NCBI RefSeq assembly: GCF_023336755.1
Contig: NZ_JALZWP010000004.1
Location: 124,001 to 188,000 of the forward strand
Direction of reading: 5' to 3'
From: Roseinatronobacter domitianus
Lineage (GTDB): Bacteria; Pseudomonadota; Alphaproteobacteria; Rhodobacterales; Rhodobacteraceae
Length of the DNA: 64,000 nt
Shown: piece by piece, positions 55,894 through 64,000 of the stretch
Layout of the letters: every line of letters starts with the position of its first letter
Numbering within the stretch: the stretch's first letter is position 1
Notes under the pieces: model-generated
Told to the model about the DNA's origin: nothing
Seen by the model: the letters and a program-made list of their open reading frames with translations, nothing else
Databases searched by the model: none
Translations under genes and position numbers: made by a program

Positions 55894-57315
55894 TCACTCC
55901 CCATCCCGGACCGTCATCACCCCGTCTTCCCAGTCGCCCGACAGCACTTCGCCGGTGGCGTAGCGCAGCACCCCGGTGCCAGAGCGTTGGCCACCCACGA
56001 ATTCGCCTTCATAGACATCGCCCGTCGCATAGGTCGCAACCCCCTGCCCGGTGATCTCTCCCGCCAGCCAGTCGCCTTCATAGACAAACCCATCTGCCAG
56101 TTCGATCCGGCCCTGCCCGTCGCGCAGCCCTTCGACGAATTGGCCGGTATAGACGGACCCGTCAGGATAGGTCATGACCCCGTCCCCGTGCAATTCACCA
56201 CCCTTGAAGGCGCCGGTATAGATGCGCCCGTCAGCGAAGGTCATGGTGCCCTGCCCTTCGGCCAGACCTTGCACATGGTCGCCCTCGTAGCTGGACCCAT
56301 CCGCGAATGTCGCGCGGCCTTGTCCGTGGAATTGCCCATCCAGCCAGGCGCCCTCATAGGTCGCGCCATCGGCATAGGTGATGCGCCCCTGCCCATCCGG
56401 CAGACCCGCGCGGAACTGGCCGACATATTCCGAGCCATCGGGCTGCACCAACCGCCCGTCACCTGCGATCTGGCCCGCGACCCATGTGCCTTCATAGAGG
56501 TAGCCATCCGGCCCCGACAGTTTGCCCGGCCCCTCGCGCTGGTCGCCCGCGAACTGCCCCTCAAAGAGCAGCCCATCGGCTTGCTGCACTGTCGCCGCGC
56601 CCTGACGCAGCCCGTTTTCAAACCCGCCCGTGTAGATATCGCCATTGGCCTCGGTCAGCACGCCTTGGCCGTGCAGCGCGCCATCTTGCCAGTCACCCTC
56701 GTAGCGCAGGCCATCGGGGCGGGTCAGCGTGCCGGTGCCGTGGCGCAGGTCGGCCAGCATCTGGCCTTCATACACTGCGCCATCGGGATAGGTGATGCGC
56801 CCCTGCCCTTCGCGCGCGCCGGCAACCCAAGCGCCGGTATAGGCATAGCCGTCCTCGCGGGTCAGCGTGCCATCGCCTTCGGGCTGACCATTGACCATGT
56901 CGCCTTCATAGACCGCGCCATTGGCAAAGACCCGGCGGCCTTGCCCGGTAATCGCCCCCGCCATCCATGCCCCTTCATAGGTGGAGCCGTCGGCGAAGGT
57001 CATCATGCCTTGCCCTTCGGGACGACCGGCGACAAAGCTGCCTTCATAGACTGCGCCGGACGGATAGCGCGCAACACCTTGCCCGGTGATCTGTCCATCC
57101 ACCCAGTCACCGGTGTATTCGAACCCGTTGGGCAACCGGTAGTTGCCTTGACCATGTTGCAGCCCGTCTCGGAACTCGCCTTCATAAACACCGCCATCTT
57201 CGTATTGGCGTGTCAGGACACCGTCAGTCTGGGCGGCAACGGGCGGCACCATGACGGGCGCGGCAAGTAAGAACGCGGCGGCAAGCGCACACGAAAGGTC
57301 AGTGCTGGAAGCCAT
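55894..57315 (-). CDS. Secreted MORN-repeat protein
   Basis: A 473-residue protein from the ATG at 57315, behind GGGGGA. A signal peptide (about 1-29, ending PPVAAQ) is followed by 18 consecutive 23-residue MORN repeats of the form VYEGxFxxGxxxGxGxxxxxDG and a shorter nineteenth ending VMTVRDGE. Repeats such as TYEGAWMAGAITGQGRRVFA form beta-hairpins stacked into a long strip. MORN proteins often organise membranes or bind lipids or peptidoglycan; here the function is unknown. At DNA level this appears as a 69-base period. Confidence 0.9.
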   Translation of the reverse strand: MASSTDLSCALAAAFLLAAPVMVPPVAAQTDGVLTRQYEDGGVYEGEFRDGLQHGQGNYRLPNGFEYTGDWVDGQITGQGVARYPSGAVYEGSFVAGRPEGQGMMTFADGSTYEGAWMAGAITGQGRRVFANGAVYEGDMVNGQPEGDGTLTREDGYAYTGAWVAGAREGQGRITYPDGAVYEGQMLADLRHGTGTLTRPDGLRYEGDWQDGALHGQGVLTEANGDIYTGGFENGLRQGAATVQQADGLLFEGQFAGDQREGPGKLSGPDGYLYEGTWVAGQIAGDGRLVQPDGSEYVGQFRAGLPDGQGRITYADGATYEGAWLDGQFHGQGRATFADGSSYEGDHVQGLAEGQGTMTFADGRIYTGAFKGGELHGDGVMTYPDGSVYTGQFVEGLRDGQGRIELADGFVYEGDWLAGEITGQGVATYATGDVYEGEFVGGQRSGTGVLRYATGEVLSGDWEDGVMTVRDGE

Positions 57316-57645
57316 GACGCGAAATCCCCCTAGGTTACGGAGCAAGCCTAGTCGGGGGGAGGTTTTCGTGCAAGGGGGAGGGACGCCCCGCAGGTCGCAA
57401 TGCGGGCACGTGGGCCGGGTGCCTTGACCATTGATCACAAAGGGGCCGTCGGACCAGGACACAGACTTTGGCTTTTGTCACCTGACAGAGCAGGATACGC
57501 TTGCGGACTACAGCGCGCACAGCGTGGCACAGATGGAACAGTTGTTCTTCTTGGAAGGTCGCGCCTGACGGGCAGTCTGCCCCTTTCCTTGACGGGTCAG
57601 CGTGATATGTGAACGCATCTTTGCAGCCACCCAAGGCCCGACCGC
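57316..57645. promoter_or_regulatory. Divergent spacer between the MORN gene and nadE
   Basis: This 330-base gap should hold both promoters. I see no RNA gene. GGGCAGTCTGCCC at 57577-57589 is a short hairpin without a good T-run. The nadE-proximal part is otherwise featureless; a 45-codon frame at 57431-57568 is discussed and rejected. Confidence 0.5.
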
Positions 57646-59310
57646 ATGTCCGACCGCTTTCGCCTGACTCTCGCGCAGCTTAACCCGACCTTGGGCGACC
57701 TTTCGGGCAATGCTGCCAAGGCGCGCGCGGCTTGGGAACGGGCCAAGGCAGACGGCGCGGATATGGTTGCGCTGCCGGAGATGTTCCTGTCGGGCTACCA
57801 GACCCAGGACCTTGTGCAACGCCCGGCCTTTCTGGCCGATCTGCGCGCCACGCTGGATGATCTGGCACGCGACTGTGCAGATGGTCCGATGATGGGCATA
57901 GGGCTGCCCATGGCAGAGCGCGGAGCGATCTATAATTGCTGGGTGGTATTGGGCGGCGGCGCAATGCGCGCGACAATCCGCAAGCATCATTTGCCCAATG
58001 AACAGGTTTTTGACGAGCAGCGTGTTTTCACCTCGGGCGACATCTCCGGGCCATTCGTGGCGGGGCCGTTGCGCATCGGCACGCCCATTTGCGAAGATGC
58101 GTGGCACGAAGATGTCGCGGAAGCGCAGGCCGAATCCGGCGCGGAACTGTTGCTGGTGCCCAATGGCTCCCCCTATGCGCGGGGGCGTTTCGACACCCGC
58201 ATGACCCATATGGTCGCGCGCGTTATCGAAACCGAATTGCCGCTGGTCTACCTGAACCTTGTCGGCGGACAGGACGATCAGGTGTTCGACGGGGCCAGCT
58301 TCGTGCTGAACCCCGGCGGCAAGCTGGCGGTGCAACTGCCGGCGCATGAGGAAGCGATTGTCACAGTCGATTTCACCCGGCACGCAGACGGCTGGCAGGC
58401 TGATACCGGGCCGCGCGCAGCGCTTCCTGACGATCTGGCGCAGGATTACCGCACTATGTGCATGGGCCTCGGCGACTATTTGCGCAAATCGGGCTTCTCC
58501 AAAGTGGTGCTGGGCCTGTCCGGCGGAATCGATTCCGCATTGGTGGCGACCATTGCAGCCGACACGCTTGGGCCAGAAAACGTGCAGTGCGTCATGCTGC
58601 CCTCGGAATACACCTCGGCCAGCAGCCTGTCGGATGCCGCCGATCAGGCCCGCCGTTTGGGCTGCAAGCTGGACGAAGTCAGCATCGAAGGCCCACGCCG
58701 CGCCATGACCGACGCGCTTGCGCCGATCTTCGCGGGGCTGGCAGAAGACGTGACCGAAGAAAACCTGCAATCGCGCCTGCGCGGCACGATTCTGATGGCG
58801 ATCTCTAACAAGACCGGCGCGATGCTGTTGACCACCGGCAACAAATCCGAGGTCGCTGTGGGATATGCCACCATCTATGGTGACATGAATGGCGGCTATA
58901 ACCCCATCAAGGATTTATATAAAACCCGTGTTTTCGACATCTGCCGCTGGCGCAATGCCAACCACGCGCCTTGGATGCAGGCACCGGCGGGTGCGGTGAT
59001 CGTGCCCGGCATCATCGACAAACCGCCCTCGGCGGAACTGCGCGCCGATCAGCGCGATGATGACAGCCTGCCGCCCTATGACGTGCTGGACCCAATTCTA
59101 GAGGGGTTGGTCGATCATGACCTGTCGGTTGCCGATCTGGTCGCGCGCGGCTTTCCCCGCGACACGGTCGAGCGCATCGCGCATCTGATCCACATCGCAG
59201 AATGGAAGCGGTTCCAGTCCGCACCGGGGCCGCGCCTAAGCCTGCGGGCCTTCTGGCTTGACCGGCGCTATCCGATGGTCAATCGCTGGCGCGACCGGTC
59301 CGGTGCCTGA
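57646..59310 (+). CDS. nadE: Glutamine-dependent NAD+ synthetase
   Basis: A 554-residue two-domain NadE. The N-terminal nitrilase-like glutaminase (about 1-250) has Glu in VALPEMFLSGYQ, Lys in IRKHHLPNEQVFDE and Cys in IGTPICEDAWHEDV. The C-terminal synthetase (about 275-554) has the PP-loop LGLSGGIDSALVATIAAD and TTGNKSEVAVGYATIYGDMN. It amidates nicotinate adenine dinucleotide with glutamine-derived ammonia. It is a single gene, 157 bases before the SPOR lipoprotein. Confidence 0.97.
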   Translation: MSDRFRLTLAQLNPTLGDLSGNAAKARAAWERAKADGADMVALPEMFLSGYQTQDLVQRPAFLADLRATLDDLARDCADGPMMGIGLPMAERGAIYNCWVVLGGGAMRATIRKHHLPNEQVFDEQRVFTSGDISGPFVAGPLRIGTPICEDAWHEDVAEAQAESGAELLLVPNGSPYARGRFDTRMTHMVARVIETELPLVYLNLVGGQDDQVFDGASFVLNPGGKLAVQLPAHEEAIVTVDFTRHADGWQADTGPRAALPDDLAQDYRTMCMGLGDYLRKSGFSKVVLGLSGGIDSALVATIAADTLGPENVQCVMLPSEYTSASSLSDAADQARRLGCKLDEVSIEGPRRAMTDALAPIFAGLAEDVTEENLQSRLRGTILMAISNKTGAMLLTTGNKSEVAVGYATIYGDMNGGYNPIKDLYKTRVFDICRWRNANHAPWMQAPAGAVIVPGIIDKPPSAELRADQRDDDSLPPYDVLDPILEGLVDHDLSVADLVARGFPRDTVERIAHLIHIAEWKRFQSAPGPRLSLRAFWLDRRYPMVNRWRDRSGA

Positions 59311-59466
59311 AGCGCGCGCGATCTATGGCTCAAATGAATCACAAGACAGTTTATCACGGTTGGCAGGGCTGTTCTTGCGATGGATTTGGCGTATAAAACG
59401 CGCGATGGCGCAACTTGCCGCCCAACCCGCCGGCAGAGCGGGAGCGTGACGCGAGAGAGAGGCAGA

Positions 59467-60489
59467 ATGTTCAGTTTCAGAGTAGCCGGTGTTTCGCTTG
59501 TCCTATGCATTGCCCTGTCGGGCTGTTTGCAAGGAACAGGCACCAATCAAACCACAGCCGCCGCACCACGTGGCGGCGATGTTGTTGAACGTGATGTCGA
59601 AGCGCCAGACGTCTTTTCCAAACGCGACAATGCGCTTTGGGATGGTCGCCCGTCGCTGGGTGGCGTCTGGGTAGCGCATCCGGATGTGAAAGCGCCCGAG
59701 CGTGTCATCATCCGCAACACCGAAACCGGGCGCGAAACCGTTGGAGCACTGTTCAAGCGCGAGCGGATGAATCCCGGCCCGGTGTTCCAGGTCTCTGCCG
59801 AAACGGCCGAAGCCGTTGGGATGCTGGCAGGCGCCCCGACCGCGCTGGAAGTGGTCGCCCTGCGCACGGAAGAAGTTCGAACAGCGCCAGAAGCTGAGCC
59901 AGAACCCGCGCCACAACCTGAACCGGAACTCGGCCCAGAGACAGAGCCCGAAACTGCGTCCGCACCGCAAGCTGCCCCGCAAAACGCATCCGCACCAGAG
60001 GATGCCGCATCCGCGACAGGCGCCCCAGAGGAAACGATGATCGCTCTGCCCGATGTGGAAGAGCCGCGCAAACGCGGGTTGTTCGCGCGGATATTCGGCC
60101 GCGACGCACCGGAACAAAGCGAAATCACCTCTGCGCCGCTGGATGCAACCACGCCGCTGCCCGATGCCGCTGCCCCCCCCGCCAGACCCGGCGCGCCCAT
60201 GCCCATGCCATCGCCGATAGCCGGAACCACACCTGCCGCACCGGCAGCCAGTTCTCTGGATCGGCCTTTCGTGCAAATTGGCATTTTCAGCGTTGAAGCG
60301 AACGCAAACGGCGCGGCCAAGTCCATGCGCGATGCGGGCTTGTCAGCCAGTATCAAGCCCGGCCGCACTCAGGGCAACGCATTCTGGCGCGTCGTGGTTG
60401 GCCCTGCGGCATCCGAGGCCGAGCGCCGCCAGTTCCTTGCTCAGGTCAAAAGGCTCGGCTTTGCCGACGCTTATGCCGTCCGTCGATGA
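59467..60489 (+). CDS. SPOR-domain lipoprotein
   Basis: A 340-residue protein from the ATG at 59467. A lipobox CIALSGC near residues 17-23 predicts a lipoprotein. A globular part (about 40-130) is followed by a long Pro/Glu/Ala linker (PEAEPEPAPQPEPELGPETE) and a C-terminal SPOR domain (about 267-340: RPFVQIGIFSVEANANGAAK, SIKPGRTQGNAFWRVVVGPA). SPOR binds denuded septal peptidoglycan, so it likely works at the division site. A D,D-carboxypeptidase gene follows 10 bases downstream. Confidence 0.88.
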   Translation: MFSFRVAGVSLVLCIALSGCLQGTGTNQTTAAAPRGGDVVERDVEAPDVFSKRDNALWDGRPSLGGVWVAHPDVKAPERVIIRNTETGRETVGALFKRERMNPGPVFQVSAETAEAVGMLAGAPTALEVVALRTEEVRTAPEAEPEPAPQPEPELGPETEPETASAPQAAPQNASAPEDAASATGAPEETMIALPDVEEPRKRGLFARIFGRDAPEQSEITSAPLDATTPLPDAAAPPARPGAPMPMPSPIAGTTPAAPAASSLDRPFVQIGIFSVEANANGAAKSMRDAGLSASIKPGRTQGNAFWRVVVGPAASEAERRQFLAQVKRLGFADAYAVRR

Positions 60490-60499
60490 AGGAGGTCTT

Positions 60500-61690
60500 A
60501 TGCAGAACCGACTGTTAGCCAGCATCCTTGCCGGGGTGTTCGGGTTTGGCGCCCCATTCGCCCTGCAAGCACAGGACGGGCCAGGCGGCTTTACCACCCG
60601 CGCAACATCGGCCTATGTGCTGGATTTGGGCACAGGCACGGTGCTGCTGGAAAAGAACGCAGACGAACCTTTGCCGCCCGCATCCATGTCCAAGCTGATG
60701 ACGCTGGAAATGCTGTTCGAGGCGATCAAGGAAGAACGTTTGGCGCTTGATACACCGTTTTCCGTGTCGCAGCGGGCCTACCAGATGGGCGGCTCGCGGA
60801 TGTTTCTGGAAATGCGGGACCGCCCAACCGCCGAGGATTTAATTCGTGGCATTGCCATTCTGTCGGGCAATGATGCCGCGGTGGTGGTGGCCGAGGGGCT
60901 GGCTGGCACCGAAGACGCTTATGCCCGTTTGGCCACACAGCGGGCGCGCGAATTGGGGATGGAAAATACGACCATCACCAACGCGTCCGGCTGGCCGGAC
61001 CCGCTCCACCTTATGTCCAAGCGCGACCTTGTGACCTTGGCCGCTTACATGATCGATGAACACCCCGAATTCTACCCGTATCTGTCGGAACGCGAATTCA
61101 CCTGGAACGGGATCACGCAGGAAAACCGCGTGCCGCTGCTGCAGGCGGGTGTGGGTTTGGATGGGTTGAAAACCGGGTTCACCTCGGAAGCGGGCTATTC
61201 GCTGACCGGCTCTGCACAGCAAGGAAATCGGCGGATTGTGTTTGCCTATGGCGGACTGAACAGCACCGCAGAGCGCGTGCAGGAAGCGGAATCGATCATA
61301 AACTGGGCGTTCCGCCAGTTTGCCGAAGTCAGCGTTGTCCAGCCCGGCACGGTTCTGGCCGAAGCGCCGGTCTGGCTGGGCGAGGTCGAAAGCGTGCCGC
61401 TTGTCGTGGCAGAGGAGGCGCGCGCGCTGGTTCCGACCATTGGCAGCGCGACCTTGAATGCCCGCGTGGAATATGACAGCCCGCTGCCCGCCCCGATTGC
61501 CGCCGGTGACGTGTTGGGCAAACTGGTGGTGGACCTGCCAGAGATGGACAGCGTCAGCTTCGAGCTTGTTGCGGGCGCAGACGTGGCCGAGGGCGGCTTT
61601 ATGGTGCGCGCGCAAGCGGCCGCGCTGCGCCTGATCGCATTGGCGCGGGGGCAGGCTTTGGGCGACCCATCTGACACGGCGCTGAACTAG
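60500..61690 (+). CDS. D-alanyl-D-alanine carboxypeptidase (PBP5/6 family)
   Basis: A 396-residue low-molecular-weight PBP with a GGAGG site before the ATG at 60500. A signal peptide (about 1-24) precedes the three penicillin-binding motifs: SMSK in PLPPASMSKLMTLEMLFE, SGN in IAILSGNDAAVVVAEGL, and KTG in GLDGLKTGFTSEAGYSL. The C-terminal PBP5-like beta domain (about 275-370) follows. It trims terminal D-Ala from peptidoglycan. It lies between the SPOR lipoprotein and tmk on one strand. Confidence 0.95.
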   Translation: MQNRLLASILAGVFGFGAPFALQAQDGPGGFTTRATSAYVLDLGTGTVLLEKNADEPLPPASMSKLMTLEMLFEAIKEERLALDTPFSVSQRAYQMGGSRMFLEMRDRPTAEDLIRGIAILSGNDAAVVVAEGLAGTEDAYARLATQRARELGMENTTITNASGWPDPLHLMSKRDLVTLAAYMIDEHPEFYPYLSEREFTWNGITQENRVPLLQAGVGLDGLKTGFTSEAGYSLTGSAQQGNRRIVFAYGGLNSTAERVQEAESIINWAFRQFAEVSVVQPGTVLAEAPVWLGEVESVPLVVAEEARALVPTIGSATLNARVEYDSPLPAPIAAGDVLGKLVVDLPEMDSVSFELVAGADVAEGGFMVRAQAAALRLIALARGQALGDPSDTALN

Positions 61691-61692
61691 GC

Positions 61693-62319
61693 ATGACAGC
61701 ACCCGGCCTGTTCATCAGCTTCGAAGGGATTGACGGCAGCGGTAAATCCACCCAAGCGCGGCTTTTGGCCGATCTTTTGCGCGATCAAGGCCGCGACGTG
61801 GTCGCCACCCGCGAACCCGGCGGCGCGCCGGGGGCCGAAGCCATCCGCCGCCTGTTGGTCGAGGGCGATCCGGCGCGATGGTCGGCGGAAACCGAGATCC
61901 TTTTGTTCAACGCGGCACGCCGCGATCATCTGGAACGCACGATCCGCCCTGCGCTGGAGCGTGGCGCGGTGGTGGTCAGCGATCGTTTTGCGGATTCGAC
62001 CCGCGTCTATCAGGGTGTGGCGCGCGCCAGCCTGCGCCCGCTGGTGGACCGGCTGCATGATCTGGTCATTGGGGTCGAACCTGACCTGACCTTTGTCATC
62101 GACATGGACGCGCGCGCAGCCTTGGCGCGCGGCCTTGCCCGCCGTTCGGGCGAGGACCGGTTCGAGGAACTGGGCCTTGGGTTTCAGGAATCCCTGCGCG
62201 CCGGGTTTCTGGCGCTGGCCCGCGAATACCCGGACCGGGTGCAAATTATTGATGGCGCGCGCGCGCCGGACGACATTGCACAAGACGTGGCCGGGCGCGT
62301 AGCGGCGCATCTGGCATGA
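61693..62319 (+). CDS. tmk: Thymidylate kinase
   Basis: A 208-residue Tmk with FISFEGIDGSGKSTQARLLA (P-loop), TREPGGAPGAEAIRRLL, VVSDRFADSTRVYQGVARA and a lid region LARRSGEDRFEELGLGF with Arg residues. It makes dTDP from dTMP. It overlaps holB by ATGA, the widespread tmk-holB-tatD order. Confidence 0.97.
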   Translation: MTAPGLFISFEGIDGSGKSTQARLLADLLRDQGRDVVATREPGGAPGAEAIRRLLVEGDPARWSAETEILLFNAARRDHLERTIRPALERGAVVVSDRFADSTRVYQGVARASLRPLVDRLHDLVIGVEPDLTFVIDMDARAALARGLARRSGEDRFEELGLGFQESLRAGFLALAREYPDRVQIIDGARAPDDIAQDVAGRVAAHLA

Positions 62320-63419
62320 GCGATCTGCCCGATCTTCCCGACCAACGCGAGGGCGCGCCGCATCCTTGCGCAACGCCACTGCTGTTCGGCCAACAAGCGG
62401 CAGAGGCCGCGTTCCTGCAAGCCTTTGGCTCTGGCCGGATGCATCACGCGTGGTTGCTTAGCGGCCCGATGGGTGTTGGCAAAGCCACGCTGGCATGGCG
62501 GATTGCGCGCTTTCTGCTGGCAGGCGATAGGGGCGGCATGTTCGGCCCGCCAGACACGCTGGATGTGCCCGAAGATCACCCCACCGTGCGACGGTTGCGC
62601 GCGGGTGCCGATGGCGGATTGCTGGTCATTCGTCGGGGCTTGGATGACAAGGGCAATCTGCGCCGCGACATCACGGTTGATGTCATGCGCCGCCTTCACG
62701 GGTTTTTCGGGCTGTCTGCTGCCGATGGCGGGCAACGCGTGGTGATCGTAGATGCCGCCGACGAAATGAACACCAACGCCGCCAATGCATTGTTGAAAGC
62801 GCTGGAAGAACCGCCCGCCAATGCAACGCTGCTGCTGGTCGCGCACCAGCCCTCGCGGCTTTTGCCCACGATCCGCTCGCGTTGCCGGGATTTGCGGCTA
62901 TCCGCGCTGGACACGCAGGATTTCGCCCAAGCGCTGACCCAAGCCGGGGTCGAAGGCGATCCGGACACGCTGGCGGAACTCTCTGGCGGGTCTGTTGGGC
63001 AGGCGGTCGAACTGGCGCTTGGCGGCGGAGCAGAGATTTACGCAGACCTTGTGGCACTCTTCGCCACCCTGCCCCGCATGGACCGCGCCCGCGCCTTGCG
63101 CTTGGCCGAATCGATGGCAGGGAAGGGAAACGAGACGCGCTTTTCGCTGTTCCTGCGCCTGTTCGATCTGTTCATGGCGCGCGCCGCGCGTGCGGGCGTG
63201 CTGGGACCGGGGCCAGAGGCGGTGACGGGCGAAGCGGCACTTCTGGCGCGCATCGCGCCCCACGCCCATGCCGCGCAAATACTGGCAGAACTTGCGCCCA
63301 GCCTGTCGGCCCGCGCCCGTCACGGGCGCGCGGTCAACCTTGACCCTGCGGCTCTGGTGCTTGATATGGTCCTGAAAACCGAAGAGGGCCTTCGCCCCGT
63401 ATTGGGACAGACCGCATGA
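62316..63419 (+). CDS. holB: DNA polymerase III delta prime subunit
   Basis: A 367-residue clamp-loader subunit. It has MHHAWLLSGPMGVGKATLAW (P-loop form), VIVDAADEMNTNAANALLKA, LEEPPANATLLLVAHQPSRL and the sensor motif TIRSRCRDLRL (SRC). It overlaps tmk and tatD by ATGA. Confidence 0.95.
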   Translation: MSDLPDLPDQREGAPHPCATPLLFGQQAAEAAFLQAFGSGRMHHAWLLSGPMGVGKATLAWRIARFLLAGDRGGMFGPPDTLDVPEDHPTVRRLRAGADGGLLVIRRGLDDKGNLRRDITVDVMRRLHGFFGLSAADGGQRVVIVDAADEMNTNAANALLKALEEPPANATLLLVAHQPSRLLPTIRSRCRDLRLSALDTQDFAQALTQAGVEGDPDTLAELSGGSVGQAVELALGGGAEIYADLVALFATLPRMDRARALRLAESMAGKGNETRFSLFLRLFDLFMARAARAGVLGPGPEAVTGEAALLARIAPHAHAAQILAELAPSLSARARHGRAVNLDPAALVLDMVLKTEEGLRPVLGQTA

Positions 63420-64000
63420 CCCAGCCACAGCTTGTTGACAGCCATTGCCACCTCGATTTCCCCGATTTCGACAAGGAGCGTGACGAGGTTATCGCCCGCG
63501 CCCATGCGGCAGGGGTCACGCGGATGGTCACGATCTGCACCAAGCTGTCGGCGCTGCCCAAGGTGCAGGCGATTGCTGACGCGCACCCCAGCGTGTTCTT
63601 TGCCGCCGGCACACACCCGATGAGTGTGGCGAATGAACCCATGGTCACGGTAGAGGAGTTGGTCGCGCTGGCAGACCACCCCAAGATGGTCGGCATTGGC
63701 GAGACGGGGCTGGACTACCATTACACCGCCGAAAGCGCGGATGCGCAGCAAGCCAGCCTGCGCATTCATATAGAGTCCGCGCGTCAGACCGGGCTGCCGC
63801 TGATTATCCACGCCCGCGATGCCGATGACGACATGGCGCGCATCCTGACAGAGGAACACGCCAAGGGCGCTTACTCTTGTGTGATGCATTGCTTTTCATC
63901 GAGTGCAGTATTGGCGCAAGCCGCGCTTGGGCTTGGGTTTTACCTGTCCATGTCGGGGATTGCGGCTTTCCCGCGCAGCAAAGACCTGCGCGATATTTTC
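63416..64000 (+). CDS. TatD family deoxyribonuclease, 5' part
   Basis: The frame starts at the ATG overlapping the holB stop and runs off the window after 195 codons. Metal-binding motifs are VDSHCHLDFPDF at the N-terminus, AAGTHPMSV, IGETGLDYHYTAESADAQQ, IIHARDADDDMARIL and VMHCFSSSAVLA. TatD proteins are metal-dependent 3'-5' nucleases or hydrolases. The C-terminus lies outside. Confidence 0.93.
   Translation, partial: MTQPQLVDSHCHLDFPDFDKERDEVIARAHAAGVTRMVTICTKLSALPKVQAIADAHPSVFFAAGTHPMSVANEPMVTVEELVALADHPKMVGIGETGLDYHYTAESADAQQASLRIHIESARQTGLPLIIHARDADDDMARILTEEHAKGAYSCVMHCFSSSAVLAQAALGLGFYLSMSGIAAFPRSKDLRDIF

Noticed and set aside
55894-57315. Regular 69-base periodicity that could suggest a tandem-repeat or CRISPR-like array
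   Set aside because: The period encodes the 23-residue MORN repeats in one continuous frame with variable sequence; there are no identical repeats with unique spacers.
57431-57568. 45-codon plus-strand frame beginning with TTG in the MORN-nadE spacer
   Set aside because: No ribosome site, rare start, and no recognisable family; conservation would be needed to call it a gene.

Overview
This window is a gene-dense, GC-rich stretch of an alphaproteobacterial chromosome, most likely from the Rhodobacteraceae/Paracoccaceae (Roseobacter-Rhodobacter group). The basis is the ChvI/ChvG–HprK–RapZ–EIIA–HPr cluster facing pckA, a fused CysNC, a class II AroA, an lptF-lptG-lptD-surA operon, a full-length pyruvate carboxylase, a CtrA-type TTAA-N7-TTAAC box, an endonuclease-motif MutL and many ATGA start/stop overlaps. 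I saw no rRNA, tRNA, CRISPR array, transposase or integrase.

Layout. 1-4.3 kb: an M16 peptidase pair, mutL and rmuC. 4.3-10.4 kb: a 5-oxoproline module, with pxpB-pxpC-pxpA (minus) divergent from a TRAP transporter (dctP-dctQ-dctM) and a MarR-like regulator (plus); a perfect 10-bp inverted repeat lies between the two arms. 10.4-18.4 kb: a DUF533/TerB-like protein, a beta-barrel protein, pyruvate carboxylase, an FMN-dependent 2-hydroxyacid dehydrogenase and an uncharacterised gene behind a CtrA box. 18.4-26 kb: UvrD/PcrA helicase, a DCC protein, AlkB-type monooxygenase, MutY, a DciA-like protein, a DsbA-like protein and a class III CoA transferase. 26-32.6 kb: ptsH, EIIA-Man, rapZ, hprK, chvG, chvI and divergent pckA. 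32.6-39.2 kb: aroA, asd, then fhs, a chorismate mutase and two folD paralogues. 39.2-46 kb: two short-chain dehydrogenases, cysNC/cysD with a divergent HTH regulator, a small secreted protein and a second AlkB. 46-54.2 kb: ftsY, the LPS-export and outer-membrane operon lptF-lptG-lptD-surA, and a cytochrome P450. 54.2-55.9 kb: an AT-rich, clearly foreign two-gene cassette (DUF262 protein plus HEPN protein). 55.9-64 kb: a secreted MORN-repeat protein, nadE, a SPOR lipoprotein, a D,D-carboxypeptidase, tmk, holB and a truncated tatD.

How the parts fit. PEP/pyruvate/oxaloacetate handling is heavily represented (pyc with a lactate-type dehydrogenase, pckA, and the regulatory PTS with ChvIG). The fhs-folD-folD set handles one-carbon units from formate. 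lptFGD-surA and the SPOR/carboxypeptidase genes serve the envelope. The strongest candidate for a little-described system is the DUF262-HEPN cassette: a DGQQR-motif protein overlapping a HEPN protein with an R-x4-H RNase-type motif, with the composition of acquired DNA. Other points of interest are a FolD paralogue lacking the canonical catalytic lysine, two copies of a composite palindromic repeat whose ends overlap stop codons, a 133-bp imperfect palindrome, and operator-like repeats at the oxoproline, pckA and cys loci.
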